A DNA stretch of 64,000 nt from Nyssa sinensis (taxonomy: Eukaryota > Streptophyta > Magnoliopsida > Cornales > Nyssaceae): positions 23,504,426 to 23,568,425 of the forward strand of contig CM018050.1 in NCBI GenBank assembly GCA_008638375.1, given 5' to 3'. Positions 23,622 to 34,744 of the stretch are shown piece by piece. A model generated the notes under the pieces. It was not told the origin of the DNA. It did not search any database and saw only the letters and a list, made by a program, of their open reading frames with translations. The translations under genes and the position numbers were made by a program. The stretch's first letter is position 1. The number at the start of each line of letters is the position of its first letter.

Positions 23622-26600
23622 CATGATGACATGTATATATAGGACTTGGGTGAGTGTGCTGAAATTTCAAACTTGTGTATGCTGTGACACAGACCCTTTT
23701 GTAAACTTAGAGTGTGCGTGAGGTTAGTGTGTGCTTGAGTGCATGCATGTAGAGAGAGTGTGAGAAGAAGAAGAAGAAGAGAATAAGAAAGAGGAAAAAA
23801 AGGAAGGCTATGCATCTTAAGGATTGGAGTTTGGCTCCAATAGCTTAAGGATAAAGGAGAAGAGGTCACCGTTGGAAGGTATAAAAACTTTAAATTCTTG
23901 GGCTATTTAATGATTTTAAGTTGCATGCATGTAATCAACATGGAAAGAGGATGAAAATAAGAGAAAAATAGGTCAGCTTAGGCTTAGGAAACCCTAAAGA
24001 ACACCATGGCCAAACTTAGGGAAATCGAGTTAAGAAGGAAATTTGAACGAAGCTTGAAACTAACCACATGGCTTAAAAGACCACTGAAAATGGGTCATTC
24101 TGCAATTTTAATCGACTAAAATGGTCAAGAGACCAAGGAGAACAATCGAGTTGCAGGTTTGCATGAGCTTCATTGAATGATCAAATTTTGGTCAATTCAC
24201 GGAGCTTAAGCAACGAGAAAATGCTCCCCGTAGTCACAAAAATACATAAGAAGAAAAATGAGATGAAAATAGTGGCTAACAAGCCACGAAATAGGAGATG
24301 AACTCCTCACCGGAAAGTCGGGCCCTCGTTGGAGCCTGATTGTAAGTCACTGTTTGGAGCCTAAGGGATTATTTAACCCAAATTTGGAGACCATAGATGG
24401 AATCCTCACAAGAATGGGGTTCTAACCTCATTGAAAACATGCTAGAATTCCACCGGGGATGGTCGCCGGCGTTGGAGAAAACACCAGAACCCTCGCTGAA
24501 GAACAGTGTTTGGATCGATCCGGGTCGGTTTCGAGTTTGGGTCAAAACTCACCCAAGCCCAGTTGCGGATATTTCAAAACGATGTAGTTTTGGTTTCATT
24601 TAAAGTAAAATTAGGGTGTTTAGATACATGAATAGGGAATTGATTTAATTAACCCTGTTCTGAACAGGGATACACTATCCACATTTAATGCCTTATCTGT
24701 TGTTTGGTTTTGAAATAATTTGAAAAAAATATAAGGAACCGCAGTCAATGGGTTTCGAACCCTTGACTGTGTGCGTGTGTAACACCTAACTAAAGTGTGT
24801 GAACCACTATGCCACTGAGGCACTTGGTTAAAATAGTACCTAAATAAATATATAATATAAAATAATTTAATTAATTTAAATTAGTAAAATATTCCCAGTG
24901 TCCGAATAAAATAAAAAGATAGTGTAACCCAATATTTTTGAGCATTCTAGACTCAATGGCGAAGTCCAAATTGCAAATTAAAATCTTAAAAAATGTGAAC
25001 GGACAAACTGGGTTAATTTCAAAAACGTCCTAAAGGCCAAATAATGATACTAAACGACCCTTGAAAATTATAAGAATACGTACCTTAGAGTCTTTTGACA
25101 TTTCGGACTCAATGACGAAGTCTGTTTTGACAAATAAAATAATTAAAATACTACTATATGAAATAGGCTATTTTTAGGACACCGTAATAGTACAACGATG
25201 CGACCAAGAGGGGGAGTAAACGGATCCATAGAATTAAACTGCGACACATAAGACTAAAGAATAGTAAATTCATAAATAAAATCAGATTAAGTTTATGAAT
25301 GATAGTGAGCTTAATAATATTTCCTGGTTTATAGGGACATCGAAAGGGAAGGAAAAAGAAGTTTGATTTCCTCGCGGAAAGAGGAGAAGCTATTGTGAAG
25401 TAAGTAAACCCGAACTCTAACATGTGGTATTCCTAGCCATGTCACAGTTTATTTTCTTAATGCTGCCAAATTGTACTCTATATATACATGACATTGTTGA
25501 TCTCCACAATTTGATGCTTGTTCTACATTGTGGATTTGTTGAGAATTTGATTACCAATATCCTTATGTGATTATTTGTCCATTTCTATACTTTCTTGGAT
25601 ATTGAAAAATTGTTATACCTTTCACTGTTGAGAATTTTCCACGCCACAAATATATACATGGCCTGTGGAATTTTCATGATCATGATATTATTATGAGTGC
25701 ATAGAGTTGTGATCTGTCATAACGTCCATCTGATTCACAGATGCTTCTGGACTTACGGGTCAGTGATTGGGAATGAAACCCAACACTTATTACATGGAAG
25801 ACATGATATGTGATAAGAGCTCTAGTGTTATTTAGGAGCCCAATAGTGGGGTGAATCTGGATGAGCGCTTTTAGAGGTATGTCGGGCCCTATTTGTGACA
25901 GCTTCTATTTTGTTAGTATCTTATATCGTTTATTGATATGCCTTGCAAGCCTATCTTAGATATGTTTATTGATGTACTCATTGATTATTGATGCGCCTTG
26001 TGAGCCTATTTTTGGATTATCTATTGATATACTAATTGATTGATGACATGCTTGCTTGCCTATCTTTGAACTCGAATTGCTATCTTGTGATTTATGATAG
26101 CTAACTACTGTATAGGCCATTCCTTACTGTTGATTTGCTTATTCTGCCTTGGGATGTGCCTTTGGACCTATGGGTCATTTCTATTGATTCACACTTTTGG
26201 TGATCCGCTATTGTGACATTGTATCCCTTGTTTGCTATTGTGATATCATATTCTTATTGCTATTGTTCATATCCTTCTTTTTGGACTAACCCTGACCCAT
26301 GGCAAAGCAAGAAAATTTCTTACTGAGCTAAGTTAGCTCACTCCAATTATTTCAATTTTTTCAGGACAACAAACTATAGAAGAACAGTCAGGTGTGCACA
26401 TCGAGTAGATGCCCCATTTTGCTACAATCGTCCTTTTACATGTATGGTGGATGCTTTTGCTATCAATGTAATAGACTAAGGGTAGTGTAGTCTTAGTTCT
26501 CCCATGTGTCCACGTCTTGGGTATGTTTTGTTATTTTGAGGATCTGTAACTAAACACTTATTTTTATTTTGGCTTGTATAATTATATTATGTTGTTGGTA

Positions 26601-26738
26601 TTAGATTAGCTAATGACATGGCATGCACTGAATGATTAATTAAGAATTTTTAAGATCCTTTGGCGAGGGGTGGCTTGCGGGCCGCTACCCCCGGTCGCGG
26701 GCCCTTAATCTGCACAGGATGGGTTACGGGTCATGGCA
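22958..26738 (+). repeat. 3' LTR of element B (3,781 bp)
   Basis: It begins TGTAATATCCCGACTC and ends GGGTTACGGGTCATGGCA, a decayed version of the TGACA terminus of the 5' copy at 1557. It has the same architecture as the A and S LTRs: TA tract (23590-23622), short palindrome TGAAATTTCA (23660-23669), GA-rich tract (23752-23800), antisense tRNA-like segment (24735-24822) and at least two hairpin modules (24942 and 25098). It then has 'gagctaagttagctcactcc' near 26325, and the G/C-rich terminus follows. The left partner of its target duplication is outside the window. Confidence 0.9.
24735..24822 (-). other. tRNA-like segment with A-box and B-box motifs, antisense in B's LTR
   Basis: On the - strand it reads TGGCATAGTGG (24804-24814), matching the Pol III A-box consensus TRGCNNAGTGG. 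Forty-two bases later comes GGTTCGAAACC (24751-24761), matching the B-box GGTTCGANNCC. I do not see a complete cloverleaf, so it is called tRNA-like rather than a tRNA gene. The A-family LTRs have a weaker equivalent at the same relative place. Confidence 0.6.
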
Positions 26739-27099
26739 ACTTACAAGCAAGTGAACGTCAATGCAAGAAAAAGGACAACCATTTTGACCTTGATTATGAT
26801 TTTGATGTGGTCGGACTCATTCCTCTATGAGATTCCTATGTATCACCCTTAGGCGAATTAGACCATTCGTAGTTCATGACTAGCAGAAATAAGTGTTGTC
26901 CTTATCGAATTTCCTCTAAAAATATTCGTCTCTATAGGAATCTTGTGAGGTTATGCCCTCGAAAATGAATCCTCGGAGTCTTACTTGATAGGAAATGCAA
27001 TCCTAACAAGTCTTTCATGAGGTTGTGTTCTCATGAGATGATCTTACGTCATCGGACGTTTTACCTACAAGGAAATTCCATCCTAGTAAGTTGGTAAGA
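26739..27099. other. Flanking sequence between element B and the minisatellite, no gene seen
   Basis: Unique-looking sequence to the right of B. From about 26940 it already contains diverged units of the following array, with phrases such as 'tcctcggagtcttacttga' and 'aggaaatgcaatcctaacaa'. No coding frame or element terminus is recognisable. Confidence 0.6.
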
Positions 27100-27765
27100 G
27101 AGAATGTGATGGACGACTTACCCGAAAGGAATGCTATCCTAACAGGATAATAAAATGTGATACAATAGACGGCTTACCCGAAATAAATGTTATCCTAACA
27201 GGATGATAAAATGTGTCTTTAGACAACTTACTTGAAAGGAATGTTATCCTAACAAGATAATGAATTTGCGACCTTAAACGACTTTCCTAAAAAGAATGTT
27301 GTCCTAATAGGCTGATAAAATGTGTCCTCAGATGACTTACTTGGAAGGAATGCTATTCTAACAAGACAATGAATTTGCGTCCACAGATAATTTTCCTAAA
27401 ATGAATATTGTCCTAATAGGTTGATAAAATGTGTCTTCAGACGACTTACCTAAAAGGAATGCTATCCTAACAAGATAATGAATTTACATCCTTAGACGAT
27501 TTTTCTAAAAGGAATGCTATCTTAATAGGATGATAAAATGTGTCTTTAGACGACTTACCAAAAAGAAATGCTATCCGAATAGGTTGATAAAATGCGTCCT
27601 CAGACCACTTTCCTAAAAGGAATGCTATCCTAACAAGATAATAATGCGATAGATGACTTACCTGAAATGAATGCTATCATAACAAGATGGTGATGCGATG
27701 GATGACTTACTTGAATGAATGCTATAATAACAGGATGCTTCTAAAAGGAATGTTATCCTAATAGA
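27100..27765. repeat. Minisatellite of ~54-bp units with an alternating dimer pattern
   Basis: About twelve units follow the pattern gacgacttacc, then aaaaggaatgctatcctaa, then a variable tail. In the central units two tail types alternate: one reads 'caagataatgaatttgcg', the other 'taggttgataaaatgtg'. The real repeat is therefore a dimer of about 109 bp. Unit divergence is high and the ends are ragged, so the array is old. Confidence 0.9.
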
Positions 27766-27779
27766 ATTTTCATAAGATT

Positions 27780-28150
27780 GCATCCTTAACGGAAGGATTT
27801 CCAAGATGGAGTTCGTCCTCAAACGATTTTGCCAAGATGGATTACGCCCTCTATTGATTTACCGAGATGGATTATGTTCTCAAACGTCACCGAGATGGAT
27901 TACGTCCTCAAATGTTTTGTCGAGATGGAGTACGTCTTTAGACGTTTTGCCGAGATGGATTACATCCTCAAACTATTTGCCTAGATGCATTACATCCTCA
28001 TATGGTTTTTTTCTAGATAGATTACGTCCTCAAATAGTATGTTCTTAGATGGATTATGTCATCAGATGTTTCTTTTCCTAGACGAATTATGTCTTTGGAC
28101 AGTTTTTTCTAAATACATTACGTCCACATATGTTTTTCCTAAAAGGGAAC
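27780..28150. repeat. Second minisatellite, ~34-bp units
   Basis: About ten units follow the pattern 'gagatggattacgtcctca' then aacgttttgcc, with growing divergence toward 28150. The phrase 'cgtcctcaga' also occurs in the preceding 54-bp array, so the two arrays probably grew from a common sequence. The 80-residue frame at 27806-28048 is only this repeat read as protein. Confidence 0.88.
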
Positions 28151-28666
28151 TTCATCCTAATAGGTTTGTGACTTGCTAAGGAGATGACTTGGGTTAACTC
28201 CACTAGAATGATGGAATTCAGTGTGATGCCATGGGGAATGATTTGATCGAGTTTCAGACCATAAGGTCATGTTGCTCAACTCTTTCTTAGAATAGGGGAA
28301 CAAGAAGTGTAATCAACTTTGAAAGGAGTTACATTTAAAGTGATGCACTCAACCAATGATAAGAAGTGTCACTCTTATATTTTATTTTATTTTTGTGGAT
28401 ACATGATATTTATTTTGTTTTGATACCCATGATGAATATATAAACTTAAGATCTTAAATATTTAACAAAAGAATATTTTTGGATAATAACTCATCTTGAT
28501 TTGTAAGAGGATTTATAAATTTTTGTTCCTAATTAGTTAAATTAATTTAGTTAATTAAAAAGTGATATACAAATTTTTGCACTTTTTATATACATTTATT
28601 ATCACTAATTTTTTATTGCATTAAAATTTTTGGAAGTATGATATTTGTTTCCAAAATAAGCCTCAA
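28151..28666. other. AT-rich stretch without a gene, possibly decayed LTR
   Basis: No frame or clear terminus. Because a primer-site-like motif follows at about 28667, some of this may be the LTR belonging to the gag remnant downstream, but I could not find the partner LTR. Confidence 0.4.
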
Positions 28667-29486
28667 TTGGTATCAAAACAGGTTCTCTTGTATATTTGAT
28701 TGTTGCTATATCTGTTTCAGAGATCTTTAAATTTCTTATTATTATGTCAAACATGGATTCTTTAAGTTCATCTTCTAGTACTCATGATAGTAATATTGAT
28801 ATAATTGTTGATATGTAAGATGGTGAGTTTTATTGAAGTAAATGATTTTAAAAAATGGTAATTACTCCCTCGAGTGTACTATTTAAGAAGCAAAGGAGTT
28901 TAATACTTAATCATAATTCAAATCTAAAGGACATATATAAAATTTTAGAGAATAAGTTTCAAGAAGGTATGAAAGAAAAAAAAAATTAATAGAGAAAAAA
29001 ATGAAAAATACTCAAATTGATTTGCAACAATTTCAAGAAACTGTTCTAAAATTTATTAAAAGAATCATAAAGTTAGATAAGATTCTTGAAAATTCTAGGC
29101 TACTAATGATAGAACAAATTTAGAGTATGCTGATAAAGAAAGTACATTTAAACAAAATAACCATATTAAACTTTAGACTATTAAGAATAATAATAATTAT
29201 AAGAAAGTTGAGATTAGCCTAAAAAATTCAAACAATCATACTTGTGATAAAAAAAATTATTTTAACTTGTCATCGTTGTAGTATTAAAGGTATTTTCAAT
29301 GGTAAAAATTACAAAGAAAGTTCATTTCTATTTGTCATTATTGTAAAATAGAAGGACATATTAAGACTAAGTTGTTATAAACTTAGAAGTTCTAAATTCT
29401 AAAAGAAAAGGAAGAAATCAAAGTTTCGAAAAGAGTATCTTTTTACATCTAATGACAAAATCAAAACCTTAGATCGTGATAGGAAT
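28667..29486 (+). pseudogene. Decayed retroelement gag with zinc knuckle, probably Ty1/copia
   Basis: TTGGTATCAAAACAGG (28667-28682) looks like a decayed tRNA-Met primer site. About 65 bases later a frame opens with MSNMDSLSSSSSTHDSN (28746). Further on, 'LKDIYKILENKFQEGMKE' (about 28927) and a CCHC-type CHYCKIEGHIKTK segment (about 29335) are readable, with stops and frameshifts between them. The order primer site, short leader, gag and knuckle supports an LTR retrotransposon. The copia assignment is an inference, and no pol domain remains before C1 begins. Confidence 0.5.
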
Positions 29487-29491
29487 GTAAC

Positions 29492-29865
29492 TGATGTTGC
29501 TTTTTTTTTTTTTGGTCTGAAGGGCCTCCCGTCCTTCGCTATCTATCAAGAACGTGAGGTTAGAGGAATACCAGGAAGGCTCCGGTGGTAGCCGCTCTGA
29601 TGATAAAGTTAGTAAAGAAATGAAGGTCGTAATTTAAAAGAAGAATTGAACATAAATTGAAAGCGTACCTTATGGTCTTATTTATAAATTGTAGATCTCG
29701 CAAGTTGAGTAGGATTAGGAATCGTAAAGATAGGGATTTAAAGATATCCTGAAAATAGTAGTTGCCATATCGAACTCTACTTACTTATCCTGAAGTCGGT
29801 ACGATATGGAAGGCGGTGTTAGACTTTGGACCATATACCTTTGAGCCCCCATACCTAGTTGACCT
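29492..29865 (-). repeat. Left LTR of C1 (inner end deleted)
   Basis: Starts TGATGTTGC followed by a T tract and GGTCTGAAGGGCCTCC. It matches 31439-31806 of the right LTR and then jumps at 'agttgacct' directly into internal sequence that lies beyond the PPT in C2 (compare 33580). Confidence 0.85.
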
Positions 29866-30060
29866 CAGAGCTGAGGTTAGGATTTCTGAGACGTTACACG
29901 TGTGGTAGTCATAAATACGCCACTTCGTATTCCGAGGAGACTGCCGTTGATGCGATATTTATTGTGTCAGCTGTCATTTGTAATTACGAGGCCATCATTG
30001 CTCTAACCATCACGGCGGTTTAAAAGCGTAAGCCTCTCACGTCAACACCTATTGGATCCT

Positions 30061-30067
30061 TATAAAT
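30061..30067 (+). promoter_or_regulatory. TATA-like box ahead of the C1 antisense gene
   Basis: 'cttataaatgggggatg' lies about 264 bp upstream of the ATG at 30325. The equivalent C2 position has 'ttttataaaaaggggggc' (33774), with the same downstream 'cccctttcaa' phrase. The shared position and sequence suggest a promoter for + strand transcription of the antisense gene. This is inferred from sequence only. Confidence 0.5.
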
Positions 30068-30324
30068 GGGGGATGAGCACATCACTGTTCCCCCTTTCAA
30101 CATTTTGTCATTCTGAGAACTTCAAACATCAAGAGAGGAAGAGCTCAATACTTTGACCTCTCCAAACAATAAGAAAGATTTCTGTGAGAGGCAAATTCCA
30201 GTGTGCTAGGAAGATCAACTCCGATCTAAGCAGTGGTCGGGTTTGGTTCATAAACACTTCTTCTGAATCTCTTCACCTTTTCCCTTCTTCCTTCTTCATC
30301 ATTTTTTTTTTTTTATTTTGGACA

Positions 30325-31438
30325 ATGTCTACCTCTAACGCCCAGTCGAGCACTGGTCATGAGATCGTAGAGTCCTTGGAGATATATGATTAGATAGAAG
30401 TGAATCTTGTAACTAGTAGCCCATTAGAAAACATAGAAAATAGGATTGTCAGTAACCCAACCCCGAGTTCTGAAGTTAGGATAGTAAAGGCTTTCGTAGA
30501 GCCTAGGAACATTGGCGGGGAAACCTCGGATAAATCCCATAAAAGAGAGGAGGGAGAAAGCACCATGACTCGAAACATGATAGATGCTCTGAGGGCTACT
30601 TTTGACTTCCCTGCAAAAGTGTCCTGTAGGGTACCAGGACATATAGGCCGTCCCTCTAGCATCCAATAAGGTGAGATATGTACTTACCTTGAATGGTTTG
30701 AGATAGGGGTTATATTTCTTTTCCACCTTTTCATTAGGGACTTTTTTAGCTGTTTTAAGATTTTCTCAGCCGACTTGAGCATAAACAGTTGGAGGCAATT
30801 GCTAGACTTCATAGTTTTGGGTCATCTAAACAGTGTTGAGGTAGATTTCCCTTTAATTAGGAGTAACATAGATCTGAGGTACTTGAGGTCGGAAAGTATG
30901 TTCTACATGTCATTTGATAAGGCATTCAAACATCTTTCCTCTATACCCACTTCTAATAAGACTTGGAAGAAATGGTACTTCTATTTTAGGAGAGGTTGGG
31001 AGTTTGAGAATTTTGAGAACGAAGTTTCAACCTTCCCATGTAGGATTGGTATCAAAGGTGAGACCCCCACCCCCATTTTTATTTTTATTTTTATTTTGTG
31101 TTACCTTCTCCCGATCTTTTATTTTTATGTATTTTCATTTAACTCATTCTATTTATGCAGATAAGTCAGCGTGGAAGAGGTTGGTCTTTACTTTTGACTT
31201 CTAGAGGAAGTACAAGAAACTTCTTCAGACCAACGACTGTTTGCACGAAGCCATCATCACTCTAGAAAACCTAGTGGACGCTGGGCTGGTGCAAGATCGT
31301 ACTACAAGTTTGAAGAAATCCCTAGTTACCAAGTGGGTGCCAGGTAAGAAGAAGAAGAAGAAGAAGAAGAAGATTGGGGAGAATTCGTTCCCTGCCGAGC
31401 CTCTCTCTCTAGAAAAGAGAATGAGGCTAATCTCTAAC
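30325..31438 (+). pseudogene. C1 copy of the Tat antisense gene (exon 1, intron, truncated exon 2)
   Basis: Exon 1 (30325-31057) stays in one frame from MSTSNAQSSTGHEIVE to FPCRIGIKG, with stops at 30391-30393 and 30667-30669. A 103-bp GT-AG intron (31058-31160) starts gtgagacc and ends atgcag. Exon 2 continues in the shifted frame with DKSAWKRLVFTFDF, carries one stop near 31200, and ends abruptly at the right LTR. The 103-bp intron shifts the frame by one, which is exactly what exon 2 needs. The conserved middle reads 'SWRQLLDFIVLGHLNSVEVD' and KTWKKWYFYF. It resembles the 'putative gypsy type transposon' proteins reported from antisense genes of Tat elements, a family assignment made from memory. 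Confidence 0.75.
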
Positions 31439-31900
31439 TAATGTTACTCTTTTCTGGTCTGAAGGGCCTCCTGTCCTTCACTATCTGTGAAGAACGTGAA
31501 GTTAGAGGGTCACCGGGAAGGTTCTGGTGGTAGCCGCTCCGATAATAAAGTTAGTAAATAAATAAATGTCATAATTTAAAAGAATAATTGAACATAAATT
31601 GAAAGCGTACCTTATGGACTTATTTATAGATTGTAAATCTCTCAAGTTGAGTAGGATTAAGAGTCTTAAAGATAAGGATTTGAAGATATCCTGAAAATGG
31701 TAGTTGCTATATTGAACTCTGCTTACTTATCCTGAGGTCGGTAGGATATAGAATGTGATGTTAGACTCTGGATTATATATCTCTGAACCCCTCGTGTCTG
31801 GTTGACCTGAATAAAACAATCTTTCTTAATTTGTACCATGAAAAGCTCTATACAAACACGTGTCATAATTCGAATATGTTTGTTATTTTATGGTACATCA
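31439..31900 (-). repeat. Right LTR of C1
   Basis: About 462 bp, from taatgttactc (TG start mutated to TA) to TGGTACATCA. It is the more complete LTR copy of this family in the window and defines its length. It directly abuts exon 2 of the antisense gene with no primer-binding site between. Confidence 0.85.
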
Positions 31901-31905
31901 GTAAC

Positions 31906-33264
31906 TAAACAAGAAAGTATAAGAAATAAAAATTTTAAATCTATTTGGAAGATTGCAAAAATAGAGTAAGAAGACTAAGAAAATAAGATAGCAAGGAGAA
32001 GAAGAAAAACACCATGAGATGGGACAGTGGCGGTGGTTGTCGGAAAGGTTATGGTGGTCCTTTCAATCTCATTCTCTCCATTGACGGAGGCGGTGATAAC
32101 TGCTGTGAATTGTGAGATTATTTTAATGTTAGAGAGAGAGTCGATGAAATGTCATTCATGTTGGCATGCATTTTTGGTCTTTTTATCACCCATTAAGTTT
32201 ATTATTAAATTTTTAGCCGCAAAGTAAATAATTTTTTAAAGCATTTGGCGAAGAGGACTTCCCCAAACTTGGCTACATGGTTACAAAGATGGGTGGGAGT
32301 TTACCTTATTTTAAAAAAATTCAGTTTACATAATGCAAAAAAAAAAAGAAAAAAACTGTTTCTCAAGCTCTACTCAACAAGGGTTAGGTCCAATGGGACG
32401 CATACATAAAAGCCTTTTAAGGAAAAAACAAAACTACGTTCAAGCTAATACTATGCTTGGATTTAGGTAATTGGAAGGAAAAAAGAAAAAAGAAAGAAAG
32501 GAAAATCTTAAACTTTGGTTGGCTAAAATAGTAATATTAATCTTATACTGATTTTTTTTTTAAGTTTTTAATAATTATACTAATTTCTCTTGAAATTTAT
32601 GAAATTAAACTAATAGCTCTTACTTTTACTAACAAGTTACAAACACCCCTCTCCAGTTATTTTTTTCCTTTGTAATGACAAAATTGTCCCTTTTATATTA
32701 TTATTTTTTTTGCATATTTTCAATTTTAACCACTTTTCTAACTTTTTTTAAAGAATTCTTTTATTTTATATAAAAATAAATTTAAGATTTTAATCAATAT
32801 TTATTTAAAAACTAAAAATAATTTGGTCTAAATTAAGAATACGTAAAACAAAAAACCATGAAAAAGACATTGAATTGTGCTTGATGACTTTTCATATGCA
32901 GTGAAACGCCACAATATTTTCTGCTTCTACAAATGGGCTTCTCGTACTAGTCTCAGAAGTCCTTTCAAATAAAATTTACTAGCATAAATTACATTTACCA
33001 TTATGAGATTTTTAACAATATCAAAAACTTTTTTCAAAATTTCTAAAATTATAATGACATTTTCTACTTTTATTAACAAACTACGTATACTTTCTCTTTT
33101 GTCTATTTTTTTTTTCAAAATGACAAAAATTCTCCTTTCGTTTTTTAATACATTTTTTCAGTTTTGACTAAATTATTTTAACTTTTTATAAAGAATTTTT
33201 TACATTTTTTTATAAAAATAAATGTAAAGTAAATGACAATTTTTTACAATTTTTATAACTAAAT
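31906..33264. other. AT-rich spacer between C1 and C2 with an internal direct repeat
   Basis: No gene is supported. An imperfect ~240-bp direct repeat is visible: about 32560-32800 and 32990-33235 share the order 'tacttttattaacaa', 'tgacaaaaattctcc' and 'ataaaaataaat'. The small frames at 32027-32227 and 32927-33118 lack family features and sit in low-complexity sequence. Confidence 0.6.
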
Positions 33265-33543
33265 TATTTATGCGTTGTAGATCTCCTAAGTTAGGCAGGA
33301 TTAGGAGCCATAAAAGTAGGGATTTGAAGATATCCGAAGATAGTAGTTGCCATATTGAACTTTGTTTTCTTATTCTAAGATCGGTAGGATATGGAAGGCG
33401 GTGCTATGTTCTGGACCATATATCTTTGAACCCTCCGTGCCTTGTTGATCTGGATAAAATGATCTTTCTTGATCTATGCCCTAAAGAGCTCTGTACAGAC
33501 ACGTGTCATGCTTTGGATATGTTCGTCACTTTATAGTATATCA
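33265..33543 (-). repeat. 3' LTR piece of C2
   Basis: From 'gttgtagatctcctaag' to 'tagtatatca' it matches the right C2 LTR (42357-42611) and the C1 LTRs. The + strand left portion that C1 shows (GGTCTGAAGGGCC onward) is missing, replaced by AT-rich sequence. Confidence 0.85.
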
Positions 33544-33561
33544 GCTACTCCCTTCCCGAGC
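33544..33561 (-). other. Polypurine tract of C2
   Basis: On the - strand 'ctcgggaagggagtagc' immediately precedes the LTR start TGATATAC. This fixes the - orientation of C2 and identifies the left LTR as the 3' one. Confidence 0.75.
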
Positions 33562-33773
33562 CTCTGTTCTGGGACATGCTTAGAGCTGAGGTTAGGGTTT
33601 CTAAGACGTTAAACGCGTGGTGGTGATAAATGCGTCGCTCCGTATTCTAAGGAGACAGCCGTTGATGTGACATTTATTACATCAGTTGTAGGTTGAAATT
33701 AAGAAGTAATCATTACCTTAACCGTCGCAGCGGTTTAGAAGCAACGTCCCCCAAAGTGGGCACCCATCAAGCT

Positions 33774-33783
33774 TTTATAAAAA
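33774..33783 (+). promoter_or_regulatory. TATA-like box ahead of the C2 antisense gene
   Basis: 'ttttataaaaaggggggc' lies about 240 bp upstream of the ATG at 34013, matching the C1 position in sequence and distance. It is followed in both copies by 'cccctttcaa' and then a leader with 'ttcttcat' phrases. Confidence 0.5.
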
Positions 33784-34744
33784 GGGGGGCAACGCATCAC
33801 CATTTCCCCCTTTCAATATTTGAAATTCTTTTTTAAGAATACTCAACCTACCAAGAGAAATTTCTGAAGTGATCTCCAGTGTATCAGAGAGTTCCCGCCG
33901 ATCAAGACCTCGGACAGGTTTGGTTTACAAACGTTCCTTAAATTTCTTCATTTGTTTTTCTTTTCTTTCTACATTTCATCTACGTACTTCTCTTCTGTTT
34001 GTCTTTTGAACAATGTTTGTCTCTGCATTCAGTCAAGCACTAGTCATGAAATCGTAGATCTTCAAGGAGTAGATGACCAAGTAGAAGTAAATTTAGTAGT
34101 TAGTAGCCCTTCGGAAGACGTAGAAAATAGACTGTTGACAATCCAATTCTGAGTTCTGAGGTTAGGATAGTTGAGGCTTTCATGGAGCCTAAAAACATTG
34201 TTGGGGAAACCTCGGATAAATCCCACAAAAAGGGATGAGGGAGAAAGTGCCACGACTCAGAGTATGGTAGATGTTCTGAGGGCTGTTTTTGACTTCCCTA
34301 CAAATGTGTCCTGTAAGGTACCAGGACATATGGACCGTCCCTCTAGTATCTAGCAAGATGAGATCTATGCTTACCTTGAATGGTTTGAGATAGGAGTTTG
34401 ATTTCCCTTCCACCGTTTCATTAGGAAATGTTTCAACTGGTTTAAGATTTTCCCAGCCGACCTAAATATAAACAGTAGGAGGCAATTGCTAGGCTTCATA
34501 ATTTTGGATCATTTGAACGATGTCGAGGTAGATCTCTCTCTGATTAGGAGTAATATGGATCTGAAATACTTGAGGTCAGAAGGCATGTTCTATATGTCCT
34601 CTGATAAGGCATTCATGCCCCTTTCCTCTGTACCCTCTTCCAATAATACTTGGAAAAAATGGTACTTCTATGTTAAGGGAGGCTGGGAGTTCAAGGATTT
34701 TGAGAACCAAGTTTCAACCTTCCCATGCAGGACTGGAATCAAAG

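Larger units (their letters stand above)
29492..31900 (-). mobile_element. C1: Tat-like gypsy element reduced to LTRs plus antisense gene
   Basis: Two direct LTR copies are flanked by a perfect 5-bp duplication GTAAC (29487-29491 and 31901-31905). The left copy is 29492-29865 and lacks about 98 bp of its inner end. The right copy is 31439-31900. The outer termini are TGATG and CATCA. Everything between is related to the antisense-gene region of C2; gag and pol are absent. Neither a polypurine tract nor a primer site remains at the inner LTR edges, so at least part of the loss happened after insertion. Orientation is taken from C2, whose pol is on the - strand. Confidence 0.85.

Noticed and set aside
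24735..24822. A functional tRNA gene
   Set aside because: A and B boxes are present, but I could not pair a full cloverleaf with acceptor stem and anticodon arm, and the segment lies in an LTR.
27806..28048. 80-residue frame with repeated RWITSS-like wording
   Set aside because: It is the 34-bp minisatellite read as protein.
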